Shown here piece after piece: positions 53,937 to 63,147 of a DNA stretch of 64,000 bases (positions are counted from its first letter, which is position 1; every line of letters begins with the position of its first letter). Under the pieces are notes generated by a model. It searched no databases, had not been told where the DNA came from, and was given only the letters and a program-made list of their open reading frames with translations. The translations under genes were made by a program, and so were the position numbers. The DNA comes from CALCHA01 sp035548175 (GTDB lineage: Bacteria; Planctomycetota; Phycisphaerae; WQYP01), in assembly GCA_035548175.1 (NCBI GenBank), contig DASZTO010000057.1:99698-163697 (forward strand). Reading direction: 5' to 3'.

Positions 53937-55766
53937 CTGATGCTGCCGCCGAATGATCATGTCAAAATTCTTCACCATCGACCGATACATCGCCCACACA
54001 ATCAAACAATACGTCACCGCCGACACCAGCACCGATACGAACATCAGCCCCCGCCCCACCGCCAGCGGCGGCGCGTCCGGATTCGTCGGATCAAACGTGC
54101 CCCCCGGCCCAAACGCCGACGCCGCAATGTCCTGCGGATTCACCAGCATGCACAACGCCGTGTATGGCGAAAACGCCGACACGAACACACCGAACCCCGA
54201 CAGCTTCGCCGCCGCCGTGAACCCGCACACTCCCAGCACGCTGCAGATTCCCGCCAGCACCGCCACCGACGCCATCACCGCCACGATCGTCCGCGACCAC
54301 TTCAGCGACAATTGCAGCCCCAGCATGCACGCCCACGCCAGCATCACCGTCAACAGCAGCGGCAGCTCCACCACCACCTCCGGCCACACCACCCACTCGC
54401 CGCTCCCGCGCCCCGTCACCTGCCTCAGCAAATCGCACAACACCACCAGGGCGATCGTCAGCGTCGGCACCGCCGCGAACGGCAGCATAAAGCTCACCAG
54501 CCCCCGCAATTTTCCCCAGATGTAATAGCGCGACGTGATCGGCGTCACCAAAAGCAAATCCAGCGTCTGGCTCTCCCGCTCCTTGGTCACCGCCGCCGCC
54601 GACGTGTTGGTCGCCACCAGCAGCGACACCGAAAACTCCACCACCACCAGCAGCATCAGCACCTGCCGCGCATCATCCGCCTTCAGCGCCCCGCTCAAAT
54701 ACGCATACAGAAGGCCCCCCGCCGCCACCATGCCCACGAGGATCGTCATCCAGCGCGTCAGCCCGCGCCCCGAGAATCCCGCCCGCGTCGCCGCCTCCCG
54801 CCACGCCACCGGATTGGCCCACACCGCCCGCGCCTTGCGCCCCTTGCCTTCCTTGCCGCGCCGCAGGATGTTCCCGAAGAACGACCAGAACCCCACCTCC
54901 GACCGCTGCGCGATCCGCCGCAGCACGATCGCCGAAGGCGCCACCAGCGCCACGCTCGCCGCCGTCGTGAGCGCCACATACATGTGCGCCGGATATTCAA
55001 AATACCACCGCACCAGGAAATTCCGCCCCGCCATCGTGCTCAAATCCGGCGTCGGATAGCTCGTCGAACGCACCACCGATTCCAGCGCCAGAAACGGATG
55101 GATCGTCGTCAGCCAGGTCGTGTGCACCGCCCCCGTCGCATCCATCCGCAGCCACGACCGATCCACCAGGTACACCGCCACCAGGTAAATCGCGTTGAAC
55201 ACGTAAAACCAGAACACCGTCTTGCCCGACCCCAGCCGGAACACCGCGATGGCGATCGCCAGCGATCCCGTGAAGAGCGCCGTCGAGAGCGCGATCGCGA
55301 ACGACAACGCAATATTCGACGCCGTCACGCCGCCGTAGAGCAGCGTGATCGCAAACACCGGCACGCCGGACAGCAGCAGCGCAATCACGTAATAAAGCCG
55401 CGAAAACAGCGATCCCAGCACGATCTGCGCATTGGTCAGCGGCGTGGCGAGCAGAATGTTGTAGGTCCGCGAATCCCGCTCCTGCGTAATCGCCGCCGCA
55501 CAAAACACGGGCGCCAGCAGGCAGATCATCCCGAGCTGCACATACGAAATCGCCGAGAACACCTGCGACGACGCCTTGGCCAGCTCCGACAAACTGCTCG
55601 CGGTGGCGTTGCCGCTCACCAGCGCAATCAGCAGCACGAGGATCAAGAGCCCCAGGTACCCCCACCGCGTAAACGCATGCCGTAGCCGCCTCCCCCCCGC
55701 CGTCACCACCCGCAACAGAATCGGATTAAACGGTCCAAGCTTCAGAACGTTATACGCCGCCGCCAT
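53934..55766 (-). CDS. ABC-2 type transporter permease, duplicated
   Basis: A 610-residue membrane protein made of two ABC-2 halves. Each contains the segment after which ABC-2 permeases are recognised: ITQERDSRTYNILLATPLT near residue 92 and VTKERESQTLDLLLVTPIT near 415. About 12 membrane spans are visible. The duplication suggests one polypeptide supplies both pore halves for the ATPase encoded just upstream in the operon (56,034-56,981). The substrate is unknown; with LptD and an M1 peptidase in the same run, an envelope lipid or polymer is plausible. Confidence 0.88.
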   Translation of the reverse strand: MAAAYNVLKLGPFNPILLRVVTAGGRRLRHAFTRWGYLGLLILVLLIALVSGNATASSLSELAKASSQVFSAISYVQLGMICLLAPVFCAAAITQERDSRTYNILLATPLTNAQIVLGSLFSRLYYVIALLLSGVPVFAITLLYGGVTASNIALSFAIALSTALFTGSLAIAIAVFRLGSGKTVFWFYVFNAIYLVAVYLVDRSWLRMDATGAVHTTWLTTIHPFLALESVVRSTSYPTPDLSTMAGRNFLVRWYFEYPAHMYVALTTAASVALVAPSAIVLRRIAQRSEVGFWSFFGNILRRGKEGKGRKARAVWANPVAWREAATRAGFSGRGLTRWMTILVGMVAAGGLLYAYLSGALKADDARQVLMLLVVVEFSVSLLVATNTSAAAVTKERESQTLDLLLVTPITSRYYIWGKLRGLVSFMLPFAAVPTLTIALVVLCDLLRQVTGRGSGEWVVWPEVVVELPLLLTVMLAWACMLGLQLSLKWSRTIVAVMASVAVLAGICSVLGVCGFTAAAKLSGFGVFVSAFSPYTALCMLVNPQDIAASAFGPGGTFDPTNPDAPPLAVGRGLMFVSVLVSAVTYCLIVWAMYRSMVKNFDMIIRRQHQ

Positions 55767-55793
55767 CTATTCCCTACCCAATTCTGCAACGAC

Positions 55794-56033
55794 CGTGAAT
55801 GGACACGAAAAACACAAAGACACGAAACGACGTAACCTATCCACAAATGATCACAAATCGACACAAATGAATGCTCCCATGCGCAATTTTTCCAAACAAC
55901 ATGTTCACAACAGTCGGCGCACACCAACTGGCGCCCTCATTCCAGTGACACTCCGATTTGTGAACATTTGTGTGCATTCGTGGACAATTCCCGTTTTCGT
56001 GCTTTTCGTGGTTTTCGTGGCCATTTACGTCGT
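55794..56033. repeat. 240-bp nested inverted repeat between ABC ATPase and permease genes
   Basis: Outer arms carry GACACGAAAAACACAAAGAC (55801 on) and CGTGCTTTTCGTGGTTTTCG (55998 on), near reverse complements. Inner arms carry TCCACAAATGATCACAAATC (55839 on) and TTTGTGAACATTTGTGTGCA (55957 on). A 80-90 bp centre is unrelated. It would make a long imperfect hairpin in the operon mRNA. Confidence 0.88.
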
Positions 56034-56981
56034 TCACTGCACCACTCCCTTCGTCAGCCTCATGAACGCCGTCTCCAGGTTGACCTCTTCCTCCCGCAGC
56101 AGCGTCAATTTGAAGTTCTCCCCCACCAGCCGCTGCGCAATAAACGAATAGTCCGTCACCTCCTGCCCCAGCGTCACGTGCATCACCCCATCATCCACCG
56201 CCACCCCCGCGATTCCCTGCGTGCTCCGCAGCACGTTCGCCGCGTCCGCCGTCCGATCCGCCACCGCCACGTGCAGCACCTGCCCCATCGACGCCTTCCG
56301 CACCGCCGCCTCCACCGTCCCCGCGAAAATCAGCTCCCCCCGCTCGATAATGCCTACTTTATTGCATAGATCCGCCAGCTCCGGCAAAATATGCGAACTG
56401 ATCAAGATCGTCTTGCCCATCTTCTTCAATTCCTTCAGCAGCTCCCGGATCTCGATCCGCGCCCGCGGATCCAGGCCGCTCGCCGGCTCATCCAGCAACA
56501 GCACCTTCGGATCATGCAAAAGCACCCGCGCCAGACTCAACCGCTGCTGCATACCCTTCGAGAGCGAATCCACCATCGCATCCCGCTTGTACGCCAGATC
56601 CGTCAGGTTCAGCGTGTCATCCACCATCTGCTTGCGCTTCGCCCCGTTGATGTCATACGCCGCCGCGAAAAATTCCAGGTACTCCTGCACCACCATGTCT
56701 TCATACGCGCCGAACGAATCCGGCACATAGCCGATCAGCGGCCGAATCTTGCGGCTCTCATAGCCCACCACGTAATTGCAAATCCGCGCCTCCCCCCACG
56801 TCGGCTGCAAAAGCGTCGCCAATATCTTGATCGTCGTGCTCTTCCCCGCACCGTTGGGCCCGATGAACCCGAAGCAATCCCCCTCCTCGATCGTCAAATT
56901 CAAATTGTTCAGCGCCAACAGCACCTTCCCCCCCACGTTGTACCGCTTGGTCAAACTGATCGTCTGTATCGTTACGCTCAC
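56034..56981 (-). CDS. ABC transporter ATP-binding protein
   Basis: A 315-residue ATPase. Walker A FIGPNGAGKSTTIKI near residue 41; signature LSKGMQQRLSLAR near 139; Walker B VLLLDEPASGLDPRARIEI; switch His in ILISSHILPELADLC. The C-terminal 90 residues are the accessory domain found in ABC-2 ATPases. It powers the permease encoded after it in the operon. It starts 11 bp after the stop of the membrane protein at 56,993, and is separated from the permease gene by the nested inverted repeat. Confidence 0.93.
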   Translation of the reverse strand: MSVTIQTISLTKRYNVGGKVLLALNNLNLTIEEGDCFGFIGPNGAGKSTTIKILATLLQPTWGEARICNYVVGYESRKIRPLIGYVPDSFGAYEDMVVQEYLEFFAAAYDINGAKRKQMVDDTLNLTDLAYKRDAMVDSLSKGMQQRLSLARVLLHDPKVLLLDEPASGLDPRARIEIRELLKELKKMGKTILISSHILPELADLCNKVGIIERGELIFAGTVEAAVRKASMGQVLHVAVADRTADAANVLRSTQGIAGVAVDDGVMHVTLGQEVTDYSFIAQRLVGENFKLTLLREEEVNLETAFMRLTKGVVQ

Positions 56982-56992
56982 ATCGCCTCCGT

Positions 56993-59452
56993 TTACTTCG
57001 CATCACCGCCGCCGCCGCCCATGCCCGCTCCCCCGCCCGCCGCTCCCAATCCCTCCGCCCCGGACGCCTTCAACGGCAACGCCCACACAAACAGCACGTC
57101 GCCCCGCCCCGCCACATCCCGCCCGTTCACTTTCAAAGGCACCGGCGAACCCACAAACTCCTTCTTCGTCACGCTCCCCGCCCGCGCTATCACCAGCCCC
57201 CCCGCCGCATCCAGCAGCTTCGTCGCATCCATCCCGCGCGCCAGCCCGCGCACCGCGTTCCGCCGATCCGCGTCCGTCAAACTCCGCGGCATCATGGCGT
57301 CCAGCAACACATACAGCAGGTCATTCCCCTCATCCACCGTCGCCGGCGCCGCCGCGGGCGTCATGAACCGCGAACCATACCCCAGCATCGACGGCGCTTC
57401 CGAATACTTATCCGCCAGGCCCCGCAGCTCGTCATCCAGCGAAATCGCCCCCATTCCCGCCGCCTGCCCTCCAAGCTCCGGCTTCACCGCCGTCGCCAGA
57501 TCAATCCGCTGCCCATTCCCCCATTTCACCCCTCTCCCAAGATTCACGTCGTACACAAAACTCCGCGTCCGCTCGCTCGTCGCGCTCCACCCGCCCACGA
57601 TCACCTGCACCCGCTCCAGGTCATATCCCGTATGATTCGTCAACTCCCCCGTGAACGCGGCAAACCGCGGATCGCCGCTCATCTCCGCGTGCCCCTCCAG
57701 CCCCTCCCGCTCCCCCGTCCACCGCCCCTCCATCTTCTTGAGCGTGTTCCGAAACACCGGCGCCGGTCCCCACGCCCGATCGTCGTACAGCACGTACGGC
57801 TGCGGATCCGCGAACGGCTGCACCGGCTGATCCGTCGGCTCGCACAGCGGCGCCAGATAACTCATGCCCCCGCTGTACGGCTCCTCCACCCGCAGCTGAC
57901 CGCTCGCCGGCGCGAATACCCCGTAATACCCGATCGCCGTCACCTGCCGGCTGTTCACCGCCCCCAGCACCACCGTCTTGTGCCGCAAGTCGTAACTCGT
58001 CAGATGCAGCACCATCACCACCCCCGCCGCCAGTCCCGATGCCGCCACCACCGATCCCCCGAACACCCACCAGCTCCAATGCACCACCTTATACGCCCGC
58101 AAAATCAAATACCCGATCGGCCCGGCCAGCAGCCAATACACCGCCAGAAACAGCACCGCCACCAGCAGCCGCACCTGCGTCACTTCCGTCACATCGATCA
58201 AACCCGACATCCCCTTGTCCACCTGCAGCTCCACCCCATCCTTCGTCTGCTGCGTATCGGGCAGGTTCCCGTTCTTCTCGTGCTGGTATTCCGCGTCCGT
58301 CCGCAGCTCGTTCGCCTGCCACGCCCACCCCGCAATCTGGCTCCAGAATCCCATCGCCATGTCCCCGCGCAGCCCCTCGGCCATCTCCGGCGCCGCCGCA
58401 TCCACCGTCAGCAGCGTCACCGCGCCCCGCCCATACACCCCCGTCACCGCCAGCGGATGATCCGCAAACACACCCCCCGCCGTCCCCTGCACCGCACGCG
58501 CCATCGTCCCCCGAACCGTCCCCACCAGCTGCGAAATCTTCCCCCCCTTTGTCGCAAAATTCCTACCCGTCCACGTCAGCCCCGCCACATCCTTCGCATC
58601 CACTTCCCGCGTCCCCGTGATCTCCATCGGCAACGCATCCTTCAGCCCCGCCGCGCGCTTCAATTCCTCCGCCTGCTGCCCCGCCGTGATAATCAAATGC
58701 CCCCCCGCCTGAACCCACTCCAGCACCGCCTTCATCTGAAATTCCGGCGCCAGGTCCGATGGCTTGATCTCGTCCGCCTCCCACACGATCACATCCACAC
58801 CCTCCAGCCCCAGCACGTTGTCCGGCAAATCGTTCGCCGACGGCAGCAGCGACATCCGCACCGCCTCCGTCCCGCCCCACGCCTTCCAGAAATTCTCAAA
58901 ACCCACCGCCTTCGATCCCAGCACCACCACCCACCGCGACGACCGCCTTGTCTCAAAATCCTTCGTCTCGATCCGATCCGCCGCCGCCGACCCATGCGGC
59001 GCGCTGATCGTCGCCACCGGCTGGCCCGTCCCCGTCTCGTCCAGCACCAGGATCGATTTCACGCTCGCCTCGTCATCATCCGGACGCGGCCAGTAGTACA
59101 GCCAGAAATCCCGCGGTTCCGCCGATGGCTCCAGCACGAACTTGCCCCCCACCGACATCGCCTTGTCGCCATCCAGATCCGGCTGCTCCACCCCCAGCCG
59201 GCCCGATACCACCTTCCCCGAGCGATTCTCCAGCCGCACCCGCACCGGCACCCACGCCCCGGGCCGATACAAGCCCCCCTTTCCCTCCACACCGCCAATC
59301 CCGATCGACACCACCTCTCCCCGCACCGGGCCATTCCCCCCAGCCCCCGCCCCTCCGGCCTCCTCGTTCTGCGCAAAAACCTTCCCGCTTACCAGCAGCA
59401 ACGCCGCCACCATCCACGCACACACCCCCGCCATCCACGCCTGCCGCTTCAT
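56993..59452 (-). CDS. Membrane protein with periplasmic glutamine-amidotransferase-like region
   Basis: About 820 residues. A signal peptide (KRQAWMAGVCAWMVAALLLV) is followed by a beta-rich segment (RPGAWVPVRVRLENRSGKVV). A Rossmann-like stretch (GVDVIVWEADEIKPSDL ... LEWVQAGGHLIITAG) resembles the amidotransferase-like region of large bacterial envelope proteins, without a catalytic triad that I can see. Two membrane spans lie near residues 450 and 485 (VRLLVAVLFLAVYWLLAGPIG), then a C-terminal domain. ATG 59509 overlaps the previous stop as ATGA and is an alternative start; 59452 gives the cleaner signal peptide. It sits between an M1 peptidase and an ABC ATPase; function unknown. Confidence 0.7.
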   Translation of the reverse strand: MKRQAWMAGVCAWMVAALLLVSGKVFAQNEEAGGAGAGGNGPVRGEVVSIGIGGVEGKGGLYRPGAWVPVRVRLENRSGKVVSGRLGVEQPDLDGDKAMSVGGKFVLEPSAEPRDFWLYYWPRPDDDEASVKSILVLDETGTGQPVATISAPHGSAAADRIETKDFETRRSSRWVVVLGSKAVGFENFWKAWGGTEAVRMSLLPSANDLPDNVLGLEGVDVIVWEADEIKPSDLAPEFQMKAVLEWVQAGGHLIITAGQQAEELKRAAGLKDALPMEITGTREVDAKDVAGLTWTGRNFATKGGKISQLVGTVRGTMARAVQGTAGGVFADHPLAVTGVYGRGAVTLLTVDAAAPEMAEGLRGDMAMGFWSQIAGWAWQANELRTDAEYQHEKNGNLPDTQQTKDGVELQVDKGMSGLIDVTEVTQVRLLVAVLFLAVYWLLAGPIGYLILRAYKVVHWSWWVFGGSVVAASGLAAGVVMVLHLTSYDLRHKTVVLGAVNSRQVTAIGYYGVFAPASGQLRVEEPYSGGMSYLAPLCEPTDQPVQPFADPQPYVLYDDRAWGPAPVFRNTLKKMEGRWTGEREGLEGHAEMSGDPRFAAFTGELTNHTGYDLERVQVIVGGWSATSERTRSFVYDVNLGRGVKWGNGQRIDLATAVKPELGGQAAGMGAISLDDELRGLADKYSEAPSMLGYGSRFMTPAAAPATVDEGNDLLYVLLDAMMPRSLTDADRRNAVRGLARGMDATKLLDAAGGLVIARAGSVTKKEFVGSPVPLKVNGRDVAGRGDVLFVWALPLKASGAEGLGAAGGGAGMGGGGGDAK

Positions 59453-59505
59453 GCCTTCCCGCCTCTTCTCATGCCGCTCCACAACCACCACGCGCTCCAC
59501 CCGCC

Positions 59506-62241
59506 TCATGGCAACGCCGCCGTCGTCGTCGGACCCGCCGTCCCCGCCGCCTTCCACTCATTGTCCGAGCCCGGCCGGTGCAACACCCAGAAATCCTCGT
59601 CCACCACGATCCGCACCGGCGCAAACCGCGTCTCCGCATCCACCTCCTGCTCCCGCTGGTCCAGCATCACGTTCGCCATCACATCCTTCTCCCCCTTCTC
59701 CCCATACAGCGTGATATCCGCCGGCATCTTCACCAGGTCGTCCGGCTGCGTGATCTTGATCTTCGTCTTCACCGTGCCCCCCGCCCCCCCCCCGGCCGCC
59801 GCCCCCACCTGCGCATCCACCTTCCAGTGCGCGAACACCGCCTGGTCCAGCCACTGTGAGAAAAACCAGTCCAGCGACTCCCCGTTCTCCGCGTTCGCCA
59901 GCTTCCTAAAATCATCCACCGTCGACGGCTTGTCTCGATACGTCTCTACATACTTCCGCATCAACGCGAAAAACTTCTCATCCCCCATCACCTTCCGCAA
60001 CATATGCAGGACGATCGCCCCCTTCTCGTAAATCACCGGCCGATACAGCGGCGAATCCGGAAACGTGTCCCGGATCGCTCCCTTCCCCTTCGGCGCCAGC
60101 ATCGCAAACTGGAAGTACAACTGCCCATACCGCTGCATGTGCATCGCCAGCGCCTTGGCCCCCAGCGTGTGCTCCGTGTACAGCGCGTCGCAATAGGTCG
60201 CAAACCCCTCGCTCAGCCACTGGTTGTAATTCGGATCCGTGATGTTGATCGGTATCAGATTCCCGAACCACTGGTGCGCCAGCTCGTGCGCCAGCAGAAA
60301 CTCCGGCATCTCCTTCCGCTCCACAAACCCGTCCTGCAGCATCATCATGCTCGCAGGGCCCACGCCCCCCAGCATCGGCGGCAGCGGCACTTCCACCATC
60401 GCCATCTTTTCGTACGGGAACGGCACGAACTTGCTCCCGTAAAACGTCAGAATCCTGTCCGTCAAATCAATGTACGCATCCGCCTTCCCCGCGTCTTCCG
60501 GTCGAAAATAACTGTAAAAATGAATGTCCCCCACCTGCTTCTCGCTCATCACATACGGCCCGTACGCAAAATACAGCCCGAATACCGGATTCTTCGTCTC
60601 AAACTCAAACCTTCCCGTCCCCTTCGCATCTTTCGCAGGCTCCCGCTTCACCAGCGCTCCCTCACCCACCACTTCATCTTCTCCCGTGATCTTGTACACC
60701 ACGTGCGCCTGAAACACATCCCCCAGCACCGTGATCGGATACCAGCTCGCACCCGACAACGCATACCCATACTCCCCCAAACCGATCTGCGGATTGTACG
60801 GATACTCCGGCCCTTTACGCTTCACCACCGCCGGCGCCGACGCCGGCGCACTCGCCGGCTTCGTCGCAGAACCGCTCTCCCCCTCCCCCTTGTCCAGCCG
60901 CCGCCCGGCGCTCTCCGCACCCATCGCCGCCATCAGCTCCGGCGGGTTCGGCTCCGAATACTGCCCCGTGTACGTGAACCCCACCACCCCCTCCGCGTCC
61001 TTCTTCATCGTCACCGGAAGCGTGATCTTCAGCGTCTCCCCCGAATGCTCAAACTTCGCTTCCTTCCCATCCACCGTCAGCTTCTTCACCGTCAGTTCCC
61101 CGCCCAGCATCAACAGCAACTCCGTCTTGTCATCCCCCCGGTTCGCCACCTTCAACGTCCCGTCCACGGTGATCCGATGATCCGCCGGCGCAAACGCCAC
61201 CGTCAAATCATACTTCTCCGCGTCCAGCTTCTGCCCCACGAAATCCTTGAACATCGCCGCCGGCGGGATCGGCTTGTCGCTCGTCGTGTCATACGGAATT
61301 ACTCCCCCATACCGCCCCTTCCCGTAACTCTCTCCCTCCTCCTTCGCCTGCTCTCCGCGCGCCTGCTTCGCCAATCCCTGCGCCTCACCCGCATACTGGC
61401 TGTCCGGATGCTCCTTGGCAAACTTCTCCAGATCCTTCGCCGCCGCGTCGTGCTCCTTCATCTCCTGGTCAAGAATCTTGTCCCGTTCCACCGTCGCCTC
61501 GTCCGCCCACTTGCTCGTCGGAAAACGCTCCAGCAATTCCTGGTACTTCGCCGTCGCCGTCTGATAGTCGTGCGCCTCCGAATACAATTTCCCCAGCCGC
61601 GCCAACGCCTCATCCTCGTGCTCGTACCCCGGATAATCCTTCAGCACCTTCTCAAATGTCTCGATCGGCTTGATCAGCGGCTCCCCCAATCCATCCATCC
61701 ACACCCGCCCGATCTCCATCAACGCCTCCGCCCCATCCTTCCCCTTCTCAAACCGCTTCCGGTAATCCTCGAGCTTCGCGATCGCCTCCTTGAACTTCGC
61801 CGCCGCCTCCTCCGTCTTGCCCACCTTCAGATCCATCCCCTCCGCCTTCAGTATCCGCGCCTCGCCCATCAGCGCGAATCCCGCATGCTCCTCATCCGGA
61901 TACTCCTTATCCAATTCCTCCAGCGTGCTCATCGCCTTGCCATCATCCTTGGCGATCTTCTCCTGCAAATCCTCGATCCGCTCCAGCGCCTCCGCCCCCT
62001 TCTCGCTCTTCCCATACGTCCCCACCTTCTCATACGCCTTCACTACCTTGTCCAATTCCGGCGCTACATCCGCCGCGCTCTTCGAGAGCGCATCCAGCCG
62101 CAACTGCTTTTCCAGTTTGTCCGCATACGCAAACTGCTGCTCCGCCGTGTGCGGAACGCTCGCGTACCACACCCCCACGCCGGCCGCCGCCAGCACCGCC
62201 ACCACCAGCCCCGCCGCTACGACACCCTTGCTCCCGCGCAT
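59506..62241 (-). CDS. M1-family aminopeptidase with N-terminal TPR region
   Basis: A 911-residue protein: membrane anchor (VVAAGLVVAVLAAAGVGVWY, residues 7-26), a TPR/coiled region (about 30-330, AAKFKEAIAKLEDYRKRFE, KYQELLERFPTSKWADEA), then an M1 metallopeptidase. The zinc site is LLAHELAHQWFGN near residue 650, with the third ligand Glu in WLSEGFATYCDAL. A Ser/Ala/Pro-rich insert is near 460. M1 enzymes remove N-terminal residues from peptides; here it would face the periplasm. GAGAGGA precedes the ATG. First gene of the five-gene envelope run, with a four-base ATGA overlap possible with the next. Confidence 0.88.
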   Translation of the reverse strand: MRGSKGVVAAGLVVAVLAAAGVGVWYASVPHTAEQQFAYADKLEKQLRLDALSKSAADVAPELDKVVKAYEKVGTYGKSEKGAEALERIEDLQEKIAKDDGKAMSTLEELDKEYPDEEHAGFALMGEARILKAEGMDLKVGKTEEAAAKFKEAIAKLEDYRKRFEKGKDGAEALMEIGRVWMDGLGEPLIKPIETFEKVLKDYPGYEHEDEALARLGKLYSEAHDYQTATAKYQELLERFPTSKWADEATVERDKILDQEMKEHDAAAKDLEKFAKEHPDSQYAGEAQGLAKQARGEQAKEEGESYGKGRYGGVIPYDTTSDKPIPPAAMFKDFVGQKLDAEKYDLTVAFAPADHRITVDGTLKVANRGDDKTELLLMLGGELTVKKLTVDGKEAKFEHSGETLKITLPVTMKKDAEGVVGFTYTGQYSEPNPPELMAAMGAESAGRRLDKGEGESGSATKPASAPASAPAVVKRKGPEYPYNPQIGLGEYGYALSGASWYPITVLGDVFQAHVVYKITGEDEVVGEGALVKREPAKDAKGTGRFEFETKNPVFGLYFAYGPYVMSEKQVGDIHFYSYFRPEDAGKADAYIDLTDRILTFYGSKFVPFPYEKMAMVEVPLPPMLGGVGPASMMMLQDGFVERKEMPEFLLAHELAHQWFGNLIPINITDPNYNQWLSEGFATYCDALYTEHTLGAKALAMHMQRYGQLYFQFAMLAPKGKGAIRDTFPDSPLYRPVIYEKGAIVLHMLRKVMGDEKFFALMRKYVETYRDKPSTVDDFRKLANAENGESLDWFFSQWLDQAVFAHWKVDAQVGAAAGGGAGGTVKTKIKITQPDDLVKMPADITLYGEKGEKDVMANVMLDQREQEVDAETRFAPVRIVVDEDFWVLHRPGSDNEWKAAGTAGPTTTAALP

Positions 62242-62336
62242 ACATCATCCTCTCATGCCTTAACCCCGCCCATCATAACCGCCACGCCCCCCTCCCTCCA
62301 TTACGCCGCCGCCCGCAAAAAGATCATCCGCATTTA

Positions 62337-62771
62337 TCAACGCTTCCGATTGGACCCCCGATCCCAACGATACAAACGAATGGGCAAACACGCCGCATAC
62401 CGCTCGAAATCCACGTCCGCGCTGAAAATCTCCGCCTCATAACTCCACGCCGCCGCGCAAATCATCATGTCAATGTCCCCCGCCGTCACGCCCCGCGCGC
62501 AACACCGGTTGTAGAACGATGCCGCCAACACGTGCATCTCCGAATCCAAAGGCAAGTCCGGCAGCACGCTCAACCGTGCCCGCAGCCGCTCAAATACCTC
62601 CTCCCGATCCACCCCCGACAGCAATTCCTGTCGGATCGGCCCTAGCAACGCCGCCGCGCCCGTCTTCAATAGCCCTTCCAGCGCGTACACCTTCCGCTGT
62701 TCTTCCGCACTCAAATCCCGCCGCTTCCGCCGAAACGACAGCGACAGAATCCCCGTATCCACAATAATCAT
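62337..62771 (-). CDS. vapC: PIN-domain toxin VapC-like
   Basis: A 144-residue PIN-domain ribonuclease. Acidic residues of the active site: MIIVDTGILSLSF (first Asp), GPIRQELLSGV (Glu), TAGDIDMMICAAAW (Asp), and IFSADVDFERYA (Asp). VapC toxins cut tRNA or other RNAs and stop translation until bound by VapB. The ATG at 62771 overlaps the antitoxin stop by four bases (ATGA), so the frame extension to 62813 is not the start. Confidence 0.88.
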   Translation of the reverse strand: MIIVDTGILSLSFRRKRRDLSAEEQRKVYALEGLLKTGAAALLGPIRQELLSGVDREEVFERLRARLSVLPDLPLDSEMHVLAASFYNRCCARGVTAGDIDMMICAAAWSYEAEIFSADVDFERYAACLPIRLYRWDRGSNRKR

Positions 62772-62980
62772 GGTGCGCTCCGCCGACGCTTCCGCATCTG
62801 CTTGTAATCCCACCCCTCCCGAAAATCGATCGTCCCAAACAACTCGATCAAGCTCGCCTGCTGCCGCTTCTTCACAAATTCATTCAGCGCCGCTGTCACC
62901 GCCTCTTTCTTCGTCTTGAACTTCCCCAGCTTCACCGCCTCCCGGATCAACTTGTCATCCAAATCCAAATTCGTCGCCAC
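62768..62980 (-). CDS. vapB: VapB-type antitoxin
   Basis: A 70-residue protein with the VapB opening (M/V)ATNLDLDDKLIREAV, a ribbon-helix-helix (KTKKEAVTAALNEFVKKRQQ), and the C-terminal toxin-binding tail (LFGTIDFREGWDYKQMRKRR). AAGGAG lies eight bases before GTG 62980; GTG 62998 is possible but covers that site. It binds VapC and the operon promoter. The antitoxin gene precedes and overlaps vapC, the usual order. Confidence 0.85.
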   Translation of the reverse strand: MATNLDLDDKLIREAVKLGKFKTKKEAVTAALNEFVKKRQQASLIELFGTIDFREGWDYKQMRKRRRSAP

Positions 62981-63091
62981 AACCCACACTCCTTTCACGC
63001 ACGCTCAAACACACCCCCCATTGTGTGACACTCTACACATTCCCCCACCCTCTTTCACCAGAATTCTCCAGACCGCCTCAGCCGCTCCCGC

Positions 63092-63129
63092 CGACTTGAC
63101 GGTTTAACGACTTGACGACCTGACGACCC
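63092..63129. repeat. GACTTGACG short-word array
   Basis: CGACTTGACGG, AACGACTTGACGACC and TGACGACC in tandem, in the gap between vapB and the methyltransferase. Confidence 0.75.
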
Positions 63130-63147
63130 ACCCCCCACACTCCCCCC

